From assembly GCA_035516965.1 (NCBI GenBank), contig DATIZR010000088.1, positions 1-38,271 of the forward strand: DNA of 38,271 nt. Direction: 5' to 3'. Of this stretch, positions 18,025-26,081 are shown piece by piece. Numbering within the stretch: position 1 is the first letter of the stretch; the number at the start of each line of letters is the position of its first letter. The DNA comes from Nitrospirota bacterium. GTDB lineage: Bacteria; Nitrospirota; UBA9217. Position numbers and translations under genes: made by a program. The notes below the pieces were generated by a model. It searched no databases. It worked only from the letters and a program-made list of their open reading frames with translations, and was not told where the DNA came from.

Positions 18025-18450
18025 ATGCTTAAGAAATTACTTCAGACGAATGATGATGTGTCAATGCTGATCCTCAGGGTGCTGCTTGGGATCGTGTTCA
18101 TTCCCCACGGGATGCAGAAGCTGCTCGGCTTTTCTGGCGTGATGCAGATGTTTACCACGCAGCTTGGTATTCCGACCCTTTTCGCATTCCTGGCCATCAT
18201 GACCGAGATTCTCGGGCCGGTGGGGTTGATCACCGGGCTTTTGACCCGTGTTGCCGCATTGGCGATCGGCGTCGAAATGGCGGTCGCCGTATACATGATC
18301 CACTGGCAGAACGGGTTCTTCATGAACTGGTTCGGGAACCAGAAGGGCGAAGGTTTTGAGTATCACATCCTGGTCATCGCGATCGCGCTGGTGCTCATGA
18401 TCGGAGGCGGCGGCAAGTGGTCGATCGACCGGGCTCTTGCCAGCAAATGA
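18025..18450 (+). CDS. DoxX family membrane protein
   Basis: A 141-residue protein with four predicted TM helices. It begins with the family signature LILRVLLGIVFIPHGMQKLLGFSG, followed by ILGPVGLITGLLTRVAALAIGVEMAVAVYMIH and the C-terminal IAIALVLMIGGGGKWSIDRAL. The ribosome site AAAAGGAGG precedes ATG 18025. It is the last gene of the MarR-CDGSH-DoxX unit. DoxX-like proteins are linked to quinone or thiol redox chemistry in some bacteria, but many members are uncharacterised. The MarR gene probably controls it. Confidence 0.9.
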   Translation: MLKKLLQTNDDVSMLILRVLLGIVFIPHGMQKLLGFSGVMQMFTTQLGIPTLFAFLAIMTEILGPVGLITGLLTRVAALAIGVEMAVAVYMIHWQNGFFMNWFGNQKGEGFEYHILVIAIALVLMIGGGGKWSIDRALASK

Positions 18451-18484
18451 CTGATGACCGTCACTCGTAACCAGGCGGGCATCC

Positions 18485-18515
18485 GGGGTCACCCAAGGGG
18501 GTGACCCCTTTTTTT
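18485..18515 (+). terminator. rho-independent terminator after DoxX
   Basis: GGGGTCACC pairs with GGTGACCCC and is followed by seven T. It closes the MarR-CDGSH-DoxX operon. Confidence 0.9.
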
Positions 18516-18946
18516 CATGGAACGGTTTGCACAAGGAGGGGTCCCATGAAGGACCCGGGCATGGTTCAGAACGTCATCACAGGCAAGCCGAGGGTCTCGT
18601 GATGATGAATATGAGGGTGAACGGGAAGTCGCCTACGAGTACCGGGAGGGAACGCCCACTTGATCAGGGACAAATGACACGTCCGGGATCATTATTCATC
18701 ATGGAGAGAGGCATCGTTCCGTGAAGGGATTTTCATACACCTCCCGGCTTCTGTAAAACAAACCCATTGCATTTATCAACCCTATCGGGATCCCGGCTCC
18801 ATGCTCATTGTTGCGTTCCGAATCAAAAAGTGTTAGTTTATCTCGCGTTCGAACGGTTGAACCACTTGCGCCTTGGAATTGGGTCTGTCTCTTTTTTCCC
18901 GGCTTTGTTGCCGAATTGCTGTTCCACTCCGTATTCAGGTGATGTC
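18516..18946. other. 431-bp region without a supported gene
   Basis: A strong ribosome site AAGGAGGGG precedes ATG 18546, but the frame closes after 18 codons (reads MKDPGMVQNVITGKPRVS). A 65-codon frame over the same stretch has no homology I recognise. The kinase gene downstream is open in frame back to 18767, but that extension contains no credible start or membrane signal. Confidence 0.5.
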
Positions 18947-20389
18947 GTGAGAGTCGGCATTTTCCCCCGATTGATGGCCGGATATATCGCGCTCCTCGTG
19001 CTTTCCACGGGAGTGAGCGTCTACGCCATTATGCAGTTCGGCAAGGTCAACAATTTCGCCCAATCCATCTTGTTCGTGGACAACCCGCTCATCGACCTGC
19101 ATAAAGACCTCACCGATGCCCTGCTGTCCGAGACCCGGTACGAGAAAAAGTTCCTCATCCTGCGGGATGAGGCGCTCTATGACAGGTTCCTCGCATCAGG
19201 GAACGATTTCGAACGGATACTCCGGGGGGCGAACCTGGTGGCTGCTTCGGACCCGGTCCGGGTCCTGCTCGTTGACATCAGAGCGCTCCACGACCGGTAC
19301 AAGGCGCTGATGCAGGACGAAGTGGGAAAGATGAAATCAGGCATGCGCTATCCCCGGGAACAATACGCCGAAGAGAAGGAACAGGTCGTCAACGCCATCC
19401 TCGACAAGCTGAGCACGATGAGGCTCCTGAGCCAGCAAAGCATCTTCCACAAGGTGACGGACCTGAGGAAATCGGGAGAACAGGCGCGCAGAGCGGCCAT
19501 GGTGATCACCAGCGTGTCGCTGCTCTTCGGGATCGTCCTGTCCTTCGTCATTACCCGGAGCATCACGAAGCCCCTCGGCGAAATGAAAAAAAAGACGGAA
19601 GAAATAGCGGAGGGGGTCTTCAAGTCCGACCTGGACCTCGCCTCTCCGCCGGAGATCCGTGAACTGGCGCGGGCCTTCAACTCCATGAGCATCAAGCTCA
19701 AGGAAGTGGACCGGATGAAGTCCGACTTCTATGCGCTCATGTCCCACGAGCTGCGCACGCCCCTTGCCTCCATACAGGAAGGAACGAACCTGCTCCTGGA
19801 AGGACTGGGCGGTGAGATTGCCGAACGGCAGAGGAGGCTTCTGACCATTATTGCCGAGGAGAGCAAACGCCTGATCGAGCAGGTGAGCTCTCTCCTGGAC
19901 CTCTCAAAGCTCGAAGCGGGGATGCTGGCGTACAATTTCTCCCGGGCCGAGCTTCGGCCGCTCATCGCCAAGGCAGTGGAAGAAGTGGCTCCTCTGGCCG
20001 AGGCGAAGAAGATCAGCATCGAACAGGCTGTCTGCGAACTGCCCCCCGTATTGATGGACGGCGAGCGGATTCTGCAGGTATTGCGGAACCTAATCGGGAA
20101 TGCGCTGAAATTCACGCCCCCAGGCGGCGTTGTCTGCATCTCGGCACATTTGAACGATGGGGGGGTCAGCGTTTCCGTGGCTGACACAGGGTTCGGGATC
20201 CCGAAACCTCACCTGACGGAGATATTCGACAAATATCGCCAGGCGGCGCATAAAGGGTCGGGTCCTTTGAGAGGGACCGGCCTGGGTCTGGCGATCGTGA
20301 AGCACATCATCCAGGCGCATGGAGGCAAGGTATGGGCGGAAAGCGAACCCGGCGGGGGCAGTATCTTTACCTTTATATTGCCGGACTGA
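18947..20389 (+). CDS. GlrK/QseE-like sensor histidine kinase
   Basis: A 480-residue inner-membrane kinase. TM1 is at about 7-27, followed by a ~150-residue helical periplasmic domain, TM2 at ~181-203 and HAMP at ~204-256. The HisKA domain has SHELRTPLASIQEGTNLLLEG with His267, closely resembling the corresponding segment of E. coli GlrK. The ATPase has NLIGNALKFTPPGG, DTGFGIP and GTGLGLAIVKH. I chose GTG 18947 because AGGTGA precedes it and the protein then begins MRVGIFPRLMAGY, like its relatives; the frame open to 18767 adds unlikely residues. Gene order kinase-lipoprotein-sigma54 activator matches glrK-qseG-glrR. The last 58 bases overlap the lipoprotein gene in another frame. Confidence 0.9.
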   Translation: MRVGIFPRLMAGYIALLVLSTGVSVYAIMQFGKVNNFAQSILFVDNPLIDLHKDLTDALLSETRYEKKFLILRDEALYDRFLASGNDFERILRGANLVAASDPVRVLLVDIRALHDRYKALMQDEVGKMKSGMRYPREQYAEEKEQVVNAILDKLSTMRLLSQQSIFHKVTDLRKSGEQARRAAMVITSVSLLFGIVLSFVITRSITKPLGEMKKKTEEIAEGVFKSDLDLASPPEIRELARAFNSMSIKLKEVDRMKSDFYALMSHELRTPLASIQEGTNLLLEGLGGEIAERQRRLLTIIAEESKRLIEQVSSLLDLSKLEAGMLAYNFSRAELRPLIAKAVEEVAPLAEAKKISIEQAVCELPPVLMDGERILQVLRNLIGNALKFTPPGGVVCISAHLNDGGVSVSVADTGFGIPKPHLTEIFDKYRQAAHKGSGPLRGTGLGLAIVKHIIQAHGGKVWAESEPGGGSIFTFILPD

Positions 20390-20778
20390 TGCTGCTGGTA
20401 AGCTCAAGCTGTGCGGTCCCGGCCAAGACCCCGGGCGGCGGCGAAGAGTGCGCCCGTCTGCATTCGCTGCAGCCCCTCATCGACGGCGGGGAGTTCGAGC
20501 GGGCAGTGAGGAAGAGCGAGGACATCCTTGCAGCCTCCCCAAGCGGTCCGCACGCCGACGAGGCGCTCTATGCACTGGGCCTGGTCTACGCACACGCGGG
20601 AAACCCCAAGAAGGACTATCGCAAGTCCCGGGACTACTTCGCCCGGCTGGTGAAACAGTTCCCCCACAGCTCCCTCACGGGAGAGGCCAGAATCTGGACC
20701 GGCGTTCTCGATATGTTCGAAAAGACAAAAGAGGTGGACATCGAGATCGAAGGCAAGAAGAAATCGATCGTCAAATAG
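20332..20778 (+). CDS. QseG-like lipoprotein
   Basis: A 148-residue predicted lipoprotein. The basic start (GGKRTRRGQ) is followed by a hydrophobic core and the lipobox-like VSSSC with the lipidated cysteine near residue 27. The mature part is helical and TPR-like (GEFERAVRKSEDILAASPSGPHADEALYALGLVYAHAGNPKKDYRKSRDYFARLVKQFP). ATG 20332 lies inside the kinase gene with GGAGG 6 bases upstream. The alternative ATG 20389, overlapping the kinase stop, would lack the charged n-region. In enterobacteria QseG sits between glrK and glrR and works with the kinase; position and type agree here, but sequence identity was not measured. Confidence 0.82.
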   Translation: MGGKRTRRGQYLYLYIAGLMLLVSSSCAVPAKTPGGGEECARLHSLQPLIDGGEFERAVRKSEDILAASPSGPHADEALYALGLVYAHAGNPKKDYRKSRDYFARLVKQFPHSSLTGEARIWTGVLDMFEKTKEVDIEIEGKKKSIVK

Positions 20779-20793
20779 GAGGCGGGAAAGAAC

Positions 20794-22158
20794 ATGGCAT
20801 CAGGCAAACTCCTGGTCGTCGACGACGACCGGAACCTCCTGGAACTGATCAGGATAAGGCTCGAGTCTTCGGGGTTCGAGGTGTATACGGCCCCCGATGA
20901 GGTGGAGGCGAGGACCCTGCTGGCAGCTCAGGTCTTCGACCTCGCCATCATCGATTTGCAGCTCGTGCAGACGGACGGCATCTCGCTCATGACCGAGGCG
21001 CACCACATGAGCCCCGGCCTGCCCGTCATCATCCTGACCGCCCACGGAAGCATCGAGAGCGCCGTGGAAGCGATGAAAAAGGGCGCTTTTACCTACCTGA
21101 CCAAGCCTTTTGACGCACGGGAACTGGTCCTCTCCATCGAACGGGCGCTGGAGAACCGGAGACTGACCACGGAGGTCTCGCGGCTGAAGGAACTGGTCCG
21201 GGAGCGGTACGATTTCGAGAACATTGTAGCGAGGAGCGGAGAGATGCAGAAAGTGCTGGAGTCGGTGACCCGCATCGCGCGAACCGACTCCACGGTCTTC
21301 ATTCATGGCGAGAGCGGGACCGGCAAGGAACTGATCGCCCGCGCCATCCACGTCACCGGCGCGAGGAAAGAGGGGCCCTTTGTTGCCATCAACTGTGCGG
21401 CAATACCGGAGACGCTGCTCGAAAGCGAGCTCTTCGGCCATGAGAAGGGGGCCTTCACCGGGGCCGTGAGGAACTCGAAGGGCCTGTTCGTCCAGGCCCA
21501 TGAGGGTACGATCTTCCTGGACGAGATCGGCGACATGACCCTCGCTACGCAGGCGAAGTTTCTGCGGGTCCTGCAGGAACGGCAATTCTTCCCCGTGGGC
21601 GGGGAGAGACCGGTGTCCGTGGATGTGAGGGTCATCGTGGCGACCAACAAGGTCCTGGAGAACGAGGTAGCAGAAGGGCGCTTCCGTGAAGACCTCTATT
21701 ACCGGATCCGGGTGATCCCCATCGAACTTCCGCCGCTCCGGGAGCGGAAAGACGACATCCCTGTGCTGGCCGAGCATTTCCTGAAGAAGTTCGGCGGGTC
21801 GATGAAGAAGACGATAACCGGGTTGACACCCAGGGCGCTGCAGAAGCTGATGCTCCACGACTGGCCCGGCAACGTGCGGGAGCTGGAGAACACGATCGAG
21901 TATGCTGTTGCCATGGCCCATCAAGAGATCATCACCGACGATCTGGTCCTGCCTGCAAAGGACGGATCAACGGACGGGCAGATCAAACCGCTCAAAGAGG
22001 CGCGGGACGACTTCGAAAAGGACTATCTCATCCAGCTCCTCGAGGTTACCCGGGGGAATGTGACGAAGGCCGCGGAGCTGGCAGGGAAGTACCGGGCGGA
22101 TTTCTACAACCTCCTCAAGAAGTACGTCATCAGCCCGCTTGATTTCAAGAAGAAGTGA
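20794..22158 (+). CDS. GlrR/QseF-like sigma54-dependent response regulator
   Basis: A 454-residue NtrC-family activator. The receiver (1-120) has acidic residues in LLVVDDDRN, Asp54 in LAIIDLQLVQTDG, and Lys in YLTKPFDA. The AAA+ domain (~140-380) has Walker A GESGTGKE, the sigma54-contact loop GAFTGA at 219-224, Walker B GTIFLDEIGDM, and the arginine-finger region FREDLYYRI. The C-terminal helix-turn-helix ends YRADFYNLLKKYVISPLDFKKK, similar to the end of E. coli GlrR. Phosphorylation by the upstream kinase should allow it to open -24/-12 promoters. A perfect such promoter lies 300 bases downstream, making it the first target to consider. Confidence 0.93.
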   Translation: MASGKLLVVDDDRNLLELIRIRLESSGFEVYTAPDEVEARTLLAAQVFDLAIIDLQLVQTDGISLMTEAHHMSPGLPVIILTAHGSIESAVEAMKKGAFTYLTKPFDARELVLSIERALENRRLTTEVSRLKELVRERYDFENIVARSGEMQKVLESVTRIARTDSTVFIHGESGTGKELIARAIHVTGARKEGPFVAINCAAIPETLLESELFGHEKGAFTGAVRNSKGLFVQAHEGTIFLDEIGDMTLATQAKFLRVLQERQFFPVGGERPVSVDVRVIVATNKVLENEVAEGRFREDLYYRIRVIPIELPPLRERKDDIPVLAEHFLKKFGGSMKKTITGLTPRALQKLMLHDWPGNVRELENTIEYAVAMAHQEIITDDLVLPAKDGSTDGQIKPLKEARDDFEKDYLIQLLEVTRGNVTKAAELAGKYRADFYNLLKKYVISPLDFKKK

Positions 22159-22395
22159 AAAGCCGGTGGAGCCCGATCGAGAAAGCCGTTCGGGACTCGG
22201 ATTCCCTGTTCATGAAAGCCAAAGAAAAGCCGCATCATCTCTCCCTTTTTTCATGATGCAGAATAGACACGCCCCGTCTGGATTTTCCTACAGCATCTAA
22301 TATTCTGATTTTGCCCGCCAATCACCCAGCCCCGAGCCATTGCCTGTTGTCCGCGCAGGGGAAACCATACAGGTTCTGAAAATCACAACAAGAAC

Positions 22396-22405
22396 AGTGT
22401 ACACT
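22396..22405. promoter_or_regulatory. possible enhancer-binding palindrome
   Basis: AGTGTACACT is a perfect 10-bp palindrome about 80 bases upstream of the predicted sigma54 start site, a usual distance for bacterial enhancer-binding proteins. It does not match the E. coli GlrR site TGTC-N10-GACA, so assignment to the local activator is speculative. Confidence 0.3.
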
Positions 22406-22457
22406 CGACTCTTTGAAAAACCTGGAGAACTTCGCGAATACATGGTCCCCCCCGATA

Positions 22458-22473
22458 TGGCACAGCAATTGCT
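22458..22473 (+). promoter_or_regulatory. sigma54 (-24/-12) promoter
   Basis: TGGCAC (22458-22463), 5 bases, TTGCT (22469-22473) matches the sigma54 consensus TGGCAC-N5-TTGC exactly, with the -24 GG and -12 GC correctly spaced. Transcription should start near 22483, about 46 bases before the small cysteine protein gene. Confidence 0.85.
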
Positions 22474-22531
22474 CTATTAAGAAGCAAACTCTATCAGAAA
22501 AAATATCAGGCGGCGATGAAGGAGGACCATG

Positions 22532-22768
22532 ATGAGCATTAACTTCTTTCCCTTACGGGAGCAGATGCTGAAGGAGATTGAGCGGTGCATATCGCTCGCC
22601 AAGCTGGATACGCTGACGAGTTTCTGCAACAGCTGTCTGTTCAAGCTCTACGAAAGCGCCGTAGCACTGGAATGCCACACCTGCCAGGTCCACCAGAGAG
22701 CCAAGAACATCATGCAGGAGGCCAGGCGGGAGCCTGTGGATGATGAAGATATGCTCGGATTCTGCTGA
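22532..22768 (+). CDS. small cysteine-containing protein of unknown function
   Basis: A 78-residue soluble protein. It has five cysteines before the last residue, in ERCISLAK, SFCNSCLFK and LECHTCQVH, plus a C-terminal Cys. The CNSC and CHTC pairs suggest metal binding or disulfide chemistry. A long helix (LREQMLKEIERCISLAKL) starts the protein and the tail is acidic. ATG 22532 is chosen over the adjacent ATG 22529 because AGGAGG is then 6 bases upstream. It is the first gene after the sigma54 promoter, so it is likely induced by the neighbouring activator. I do not recognise the family. Confidence 0.75.
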   Translation: MSINFFPLREQMLKEIERCISLAKLDTLTSFCNSCLFKLYESAVALECHTCQVHQRAKNIMQEARREPVDDEDMLGFC

Positions 22769-22824
22769 GGTCGCGCAGGGAAGACATTCCGAACAACGGA
22801 AAGACCAAACCGAAAGGAGCGAAC

Positions 22825-23526
22825 ATGCATACGCTAGTCTCTTCTCCAAGGAACGAGGCGGGAACGATAAAGAACGCATCACGCATCCCCATGGCGGGAT
22901 ACGCCGGCCTTGAGTCAATTTGGCCGGCCACGGGGTTCTTCGCTCGACGGAGAACGAAAAAGCTGAAAGAAATAGAGTGTTCCGCGCGGGACATCATGGT
23001 GATGGGTTCGACGGGGTTCCATACCTTTGTGGATCCTCAGGGTGCCCTCCACAATGTCCTCAAGAACTGCCGCGAGGCGAAGGTGATGCTCCTGGACCCG
23101 CTTCGGGAGGGGACCGTGGTCCGCGCAAGGAGCATACCGCATCCGGACGTCAGCCCCGAGCTGTTCCGGGAGCAGATCATCAGAAGCATCGATTTTCTGA
23201 AGGGCCTCAAGGAAGCCGGGAAGAACGTAAGGTTGAAGCTTTACCCGGAGGCACCGCTCCTCAAGCTGGCCGTCCTCGGCGATAACCTCTCAGTACGGTT
23301 CTATCACACGGGCGTCAATGCCCGGAACGTGCCCGAATATCTGTTCAGGCAGGACCAGAAGAACCCGGGCAGCCTGTTCGATCCTTTTTACCGGTATTTC
23401 CTCGCACGGTGGAGCGATCCGAACATCCCTGAATACGACCTTGATACGGACGAATTCGTGTACCGGGAGCGAAACGGAAATGAAACGAGAAGAGAGAAGT
23501 TCAGTGAAGTGACCATGGTGCACTGA
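22825..23526 (+). CDS. conserved protein of unknown function
   Basis: A 233-residue soluble protein. The body has alternating strand/helix character: DIMVMGSTGFHTFVDPQGALHNVLKNCREAKVMLLDP, then FREQIIRSIDFLKGLKEAGKNVRLKLYPEAPLLKLAVLGDNLSVRFYHTG. The layout loosely recalls phospholipase-D-like folds, but no HxK(x4)D catalytic motif is present. The N-terminal ~45 residues are basic and less ordered, with no signal peptide. A good site AAAGGAGCG precedes ATG 22825. It follows the small cysteine gene by 56 bases and is followed by a terminator, so both probably form one sigma54-controlled unit. I believe similar hypothetical proteins exist but cannot name a family. Confidence 0.75.
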   Translation: MHTLVSSPRNEAGTIKNASRIPMAGYAGLESIWPATGFFARRRTKKLKEIECSARDIMVMGSTGFHTFVDPQGALHNVLKNCREAKVMLLDPLREGTVVRARSIPHPDVSPELFREQIIRSIDFLKGLKEAGKNVRLKLYPEAPLLKLAVLGDNLSVRFYHTGVNARNVPEYLFRQDQKNPGSLFDPFYRYFLARWSDPNIPEYDLDTDEFVYRERNGNETRREKFSEVTMVH

Positions 23527-23558
23527 GCTGCAAAGGTTGCATACTCAGTTATCCCCCT

Positions 23559-23618
23559 GGCCGGCCGGAATGCAACGGGAAACCCTCCCCCTGACGCAGA
23601 CTGGCCGGCCTTTTTTTG
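23559..23618 (+). terminator. terminator of the sigma54-controlled unit
   Basis: GGCCGGCCGG (23559-23568) pairs with CTGGCCGGCC (23601-23610), followed by seven T. A competing hairpin, GTTGCAT with ATGCAAC (ending 23576), surrounds the left arm. Confidence 0.7.
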
Positions 23619-23648
23619 TGTGGCGGTCGATCGAAAGAGACAGTATGC

Positions 23649-23720
23649 CGTCGTCCTGAACGAAGTGAGGGATCTTGAGCATTGAGCATGTCGAGATGCT
23701 TCGTTGCACTCAGAATTACG
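23649..23720. repeat. REP-like imperfect inverted repeat element
   Basis: The left arm GTCCTGAACGAAGTGAGGG and the right arm read in reverse complement (TTCTGAGTGCAACGAAGC) match over most positions. The wording TCCTGA-GCGAAG-GGATCT...AGATGCTTCG is that of a widespread family of short bacterial intergenic palindromic repeats I recall from many genomes. It is non-coding; more copies should exist elsewhere in this genome. Confidence 0.6.
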
Positions 23721-23798
23721 TTTTCGGCAGATTCTTGACTCTATGGCTTGCCTGCGAGAATACGTCGAACGCGGCCAGAACCAGCGAAACCCCGGTTT

Positions 23799-23836
23799 AA
23801 AAAAAGCCGCTGAAGTTACCCTTCAGCGGCTTTTTG
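23799..23836. terminator. bidirectional rho-independent terminator
   Basis: AAAAAGCCGCTGAAG (23801-23815) and CTTCAGCGGCTTTTT (23821-23835) form a perfect 15-bp inverted repeat with A and T tracts on both sides. It ends typA transcription from the right and blocks read-through from the left. Confidence 0.9.
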
Positions 23837-23899
23837 GTAGATTGCCTGATTTTCAACGGCGGCCGGCGCGGATCGACAGAATCATCCCGATGTTGGTCC

Positions 23900-25720
23900 T
23901 CAGTCGATCTTTTCCCTGTTCTTCGGCCGCTTGTTCGCTTCGAGGATCTTCTTCCTAAGACGGATCGACTGCGGAGTCACCTCCACGAGTTCGTCTTCCT
24001 TGATGAACTCAAGCGACTGCTCGAGTGACAGCTGACGATGGGGCACGAGCCGGAGCGCTTCGTCGGCGCCCGATGCGCGCATGTTCGTCAGCTTCTTTTC
24101 CTTGATGACATTCACGTCCATGTCGTTCTCGCGCGAATTCTCTCCCACGATCATGCCTTCGTAGACCGCCGTGCTTTCATTGATGAACAGCTCGCCGCGA
24201 GGCTGAATGTGGTAAAGGGCATAGGTCGTGGTCTTGCCTGCCCGGTCAGCCACGAGCGCGCCGGTGGCGCGCTTTGCGATGGGGCCCTGCCATGGCTCAT
24301 ACCCGTCGAAGAGATGGTTCAAAAGGCCGGTGCCCCGGGTATCGGTCAAAAACTCCGAGCGAAAGCCGATGAGGCCGCGCGCCGGGATACGGAACTCGAG
24401 CCTGACGCGGCCGTGGCCGTTGTTCGCCATCTTGGTCATGCGTCCCTTGCGCGTTCCAAGCTTCTGAGTCACTACGCCGATGAAATCCTCGGGGCAGTCG
24501 ATGACGAGGTTCTCCATGGGCTCGTAGGTCTTCCCGTCCCGCTGCTTGGTAACGGTTTCGGGCTGGGAGACTGAAAGCTCGTAGCCCTCGCGCCGCATCA
24601 TTTCGATCAGGATCGCAAGCTGAAGTTCACCACGGCCCAGGACCTTGAAGCTGTCGGTCGCGTCTCCCTTTTCTACCTTGATCGCCACGTTATACAACAG
24701 CTCCTTTTCGAGCCGCTCCTTCAAATGGCGGGAGGTCACGAACTTGCCTTCCTTCCCGGCAAAAGGAGAATTGTTGATCGAGAAGAGCATGGAGATCGTG
24801 GGCTCGTCCACGGCAATGCGCGGCAGGGGCTTCGGGTTTTCCGGGTCGGTAATGGTATCGCCTATGTTTACACCCTCGATGCCGGCAAGGGCCACGATGT
24901 CGCCGACGGTGGCACTGGGCGTATCCACGCGTTTCAGGCCCTCAAACGAAAAAAGCGACGTGATCTTGGTCTTGACCACGGCGCCGCTCGAGGTGACAAC
25001 GCCGATAGGCTCGGCAACCCTTGCGGTGCCGGCAAAGATCTTGCCGATGGCCAGGCGTCCGACATAGTCGTTGTAAATGATGTTCATGACCAGGAGCTGG
25101 AGCGGCGCGGTCTCGTCCCCCTCCGCCGCCGGGACGGTATTCACGATCAAATCAAAGAGCGGCTTGAGGTTCGTCGCTTCATCCTCCATCTTCAGTTTTG
25201 CAATGCCGTCCCGGGCGTTCGTGTAAACGATCGGAAAGTCGAGCTGGGCGTCATTCGCGTCGAGGTCGATGAACAGATCGTACACTTCATTGACGACCTC
25301 GGCGATACGTGCGTCAGGCCGGTCGATCTTGTTGATCACGAGGATCGGCGGCAGACCGAGTTCCAGTGCTTTCTTCAGCACGAACCGTGTCTGCGGCAGC
25401 GGGCCTTCCGAGGCGTCCACGAGCAGGAGCACGCCGTCCACCATTTTGAGCGTACGCTCCACCTCGCCGCCGAAGTCCGCGTGGCCGGGCGTATCCACGA
25501 TATTGATCTTCACGCCATTGTAGTGGAGAGCCGTGTTCTTGGCCATGATCGTGATGCCGCGCTCGCGCTCGAGGTCGATATTGTCCATCACGCGCTCCTG
25601 GATCCGTTCGTTGTCGCGGAAGGTGCCGCTCTGGCGCAGGAGCGTGTCCACGAGCGTGGTTTTGCCGTGGTCGACGTGGGCGATTATTGCAATGTTCCGG
25701 AGATCGTTTCTTTTGAGCAT
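23900..25720 (-). CDS. typA: translational GTPase TypA/BipA
   Basis: A 606-residue ribosome-associated GTPase of full family length. The G domain has G1 HVDHGKTT, the switch region [10 protein letters not shown]3 [11 protein letters not shown], and G4 NKIDRPDAR. The EF-G-like domains II, III and V follow. The TypA-specific C-terminal domain begins in [35 protein letters not shown]. BipA/TypA assists large-subunit assembly and stress or low-temperature growth in bacteria studied. ATG 25720 follows AAGGAT. A promoter is seen at 25889-25918 and a strong terminator after the stop, so it appears monocistronic. Confidence 0.97.
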   Translation of the reverse strand: MLKRNDLRNIAIIAHVDHGKTTLVDTLLRQSGTFRDNERIQERVMDNIDLERERGITIMAKNTALHYNGVKINIVDTPGHADFGGEVERTLKMVDGVLLLVDASEGPLPQTRFVLKKALELGLPPILVINKIDRPDARIAEVVNEVYDLFIDLDANDAQLDFPIVYTNARDGIAKLKMEDEATNLKPLFDLIVNTVPAAEGDETAPLQLLVMNIIYNDYVGRLAIGKIFAGTARVAEPIGVVTSSGAVVKTKITSLFSFEGLKRVDTPSATVGDIVALAGIEGVNIGDTITDPENPKPLPRIAVDEPTISMLFSINNSPFAGKEGKFVTSRHLKERLEKELLYNVAIKVEKGDATDSFKVLGRGELQLAILIEMMRREGYELSVSQPETVTKQRDGKTYEPMENLVIDCPEDFIGVVTQKLGTRKGRMTKMANNGHGRVRLEFRIPARGLIGFRSEFLTDTRGTGLLNHLFDGYEPWQGPIAKRATGALVADRAGKTTTYALYHIQPRGELFINESTAVYEGMIVGENSRENDMDVNVIKEKKLTNMRASGADEALRLVPHRQLSLEQSLEFIKEDELVEVTPQSIRLRKKILEANKRPKNREKID

Positions 25721-25888
25721 CAGGTATCCTTTTTTGCCGGTTTTCTCAGGCAGATCATGACGGGGGTCAGGGCGTCGGGGCCTGTCTCATGGGCCGGCAG
25801 TGTCCGTCGTCCCGCTGCAGCGGGACGCCCTCCTTGCTGCCTTCATTGTCATTCGACTAAATCTATCCTCTACTATGCAGAGCTGGGT

Positions 25889-25918
25889 TTTATACCACGG
25901 GGTAACGGGAATTGTCAA
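25889..25918 (-). promoter_or_regulatory. sigma70 promoter for typA
   Basis: On the minus strand TTGACA (25918-25913) and TATAAA (25894-25889) are separated by 18 bases. The leader would be about 160 bases and includes the palindrome at 25809-25826. Confidence 0.6.
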
Positions 25919-25962
25919 TCAAATAATCACTGCCGGAACGCTTCCCGCGGAGGCATCGGCAC

Positions 25963-25991
25963 TTGATTTACTCTTTGTTCTGTGCTTTAAT
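25963..25991 (+). promoter_or_regulatory. candidate promoter for the outer-membrane protein
   Basis: TTGATT (25963-25968), 17 bases, TTTAAT (25986-25991), about 85 bases before the start codon. Confidence 0.45.
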
Positions 25992-26081
25992 TTCACCACG
26001 TGCGGGATTCGGGTACTTGGGGAAATACGGATGTCCATTCATCGGTCACTCAAAAAATCGTATTCAGCGGAGGTGTTTCTC

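Larger units (their letters stand above)
22159..22528. other. 370-bp intergenic regulatory region
   Basis: No gene is supported. It includes a 7-bp hairpin GCATCAT...ATGATGC (about 22231-22259), the palindrome AGTGTACACT (22396-22405), and the sigma54 promoter at 22458-22473. The long distance between the activator gene and the small gene suits an enhancer-type control region. Confidence 0.6.
23527..23899. other. 373-bp intergenic region between convergent genes
   Basis: No gene is supported. It contains a terminator for the rightward operon, a REP-like inverted repeat, and a second strong bidirectional terminator before typA; each is listed separately. Confidence 0.7.
25721..26081. other. 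361-bp divergent regulatory region
   Basis: The region between typA (minus) and the outer-membrane protein gene (plus). It holds promoters for both directions and an 18-bp perfect palindrome, GTCCCGCTGCAGCGGGAC (25809-25826), lying in the typA leader. The frame of the outer-membrane protein is open back to 25800 but that part looks non-coding. Confidence 0.6.

Noticed and set aside
18767-18946. N-terminal extension of the GlrK-like kinase
   Set aside because: Cysteine-rich, irregular sequence before an otherwise typical first TM helix; GTG 18947 has a better ribosome site.
24725-25966. 413-codon plus-strand open frame opposite typA
   Set aside because: Shadow of typA, which is unmistakable on the minus strand.
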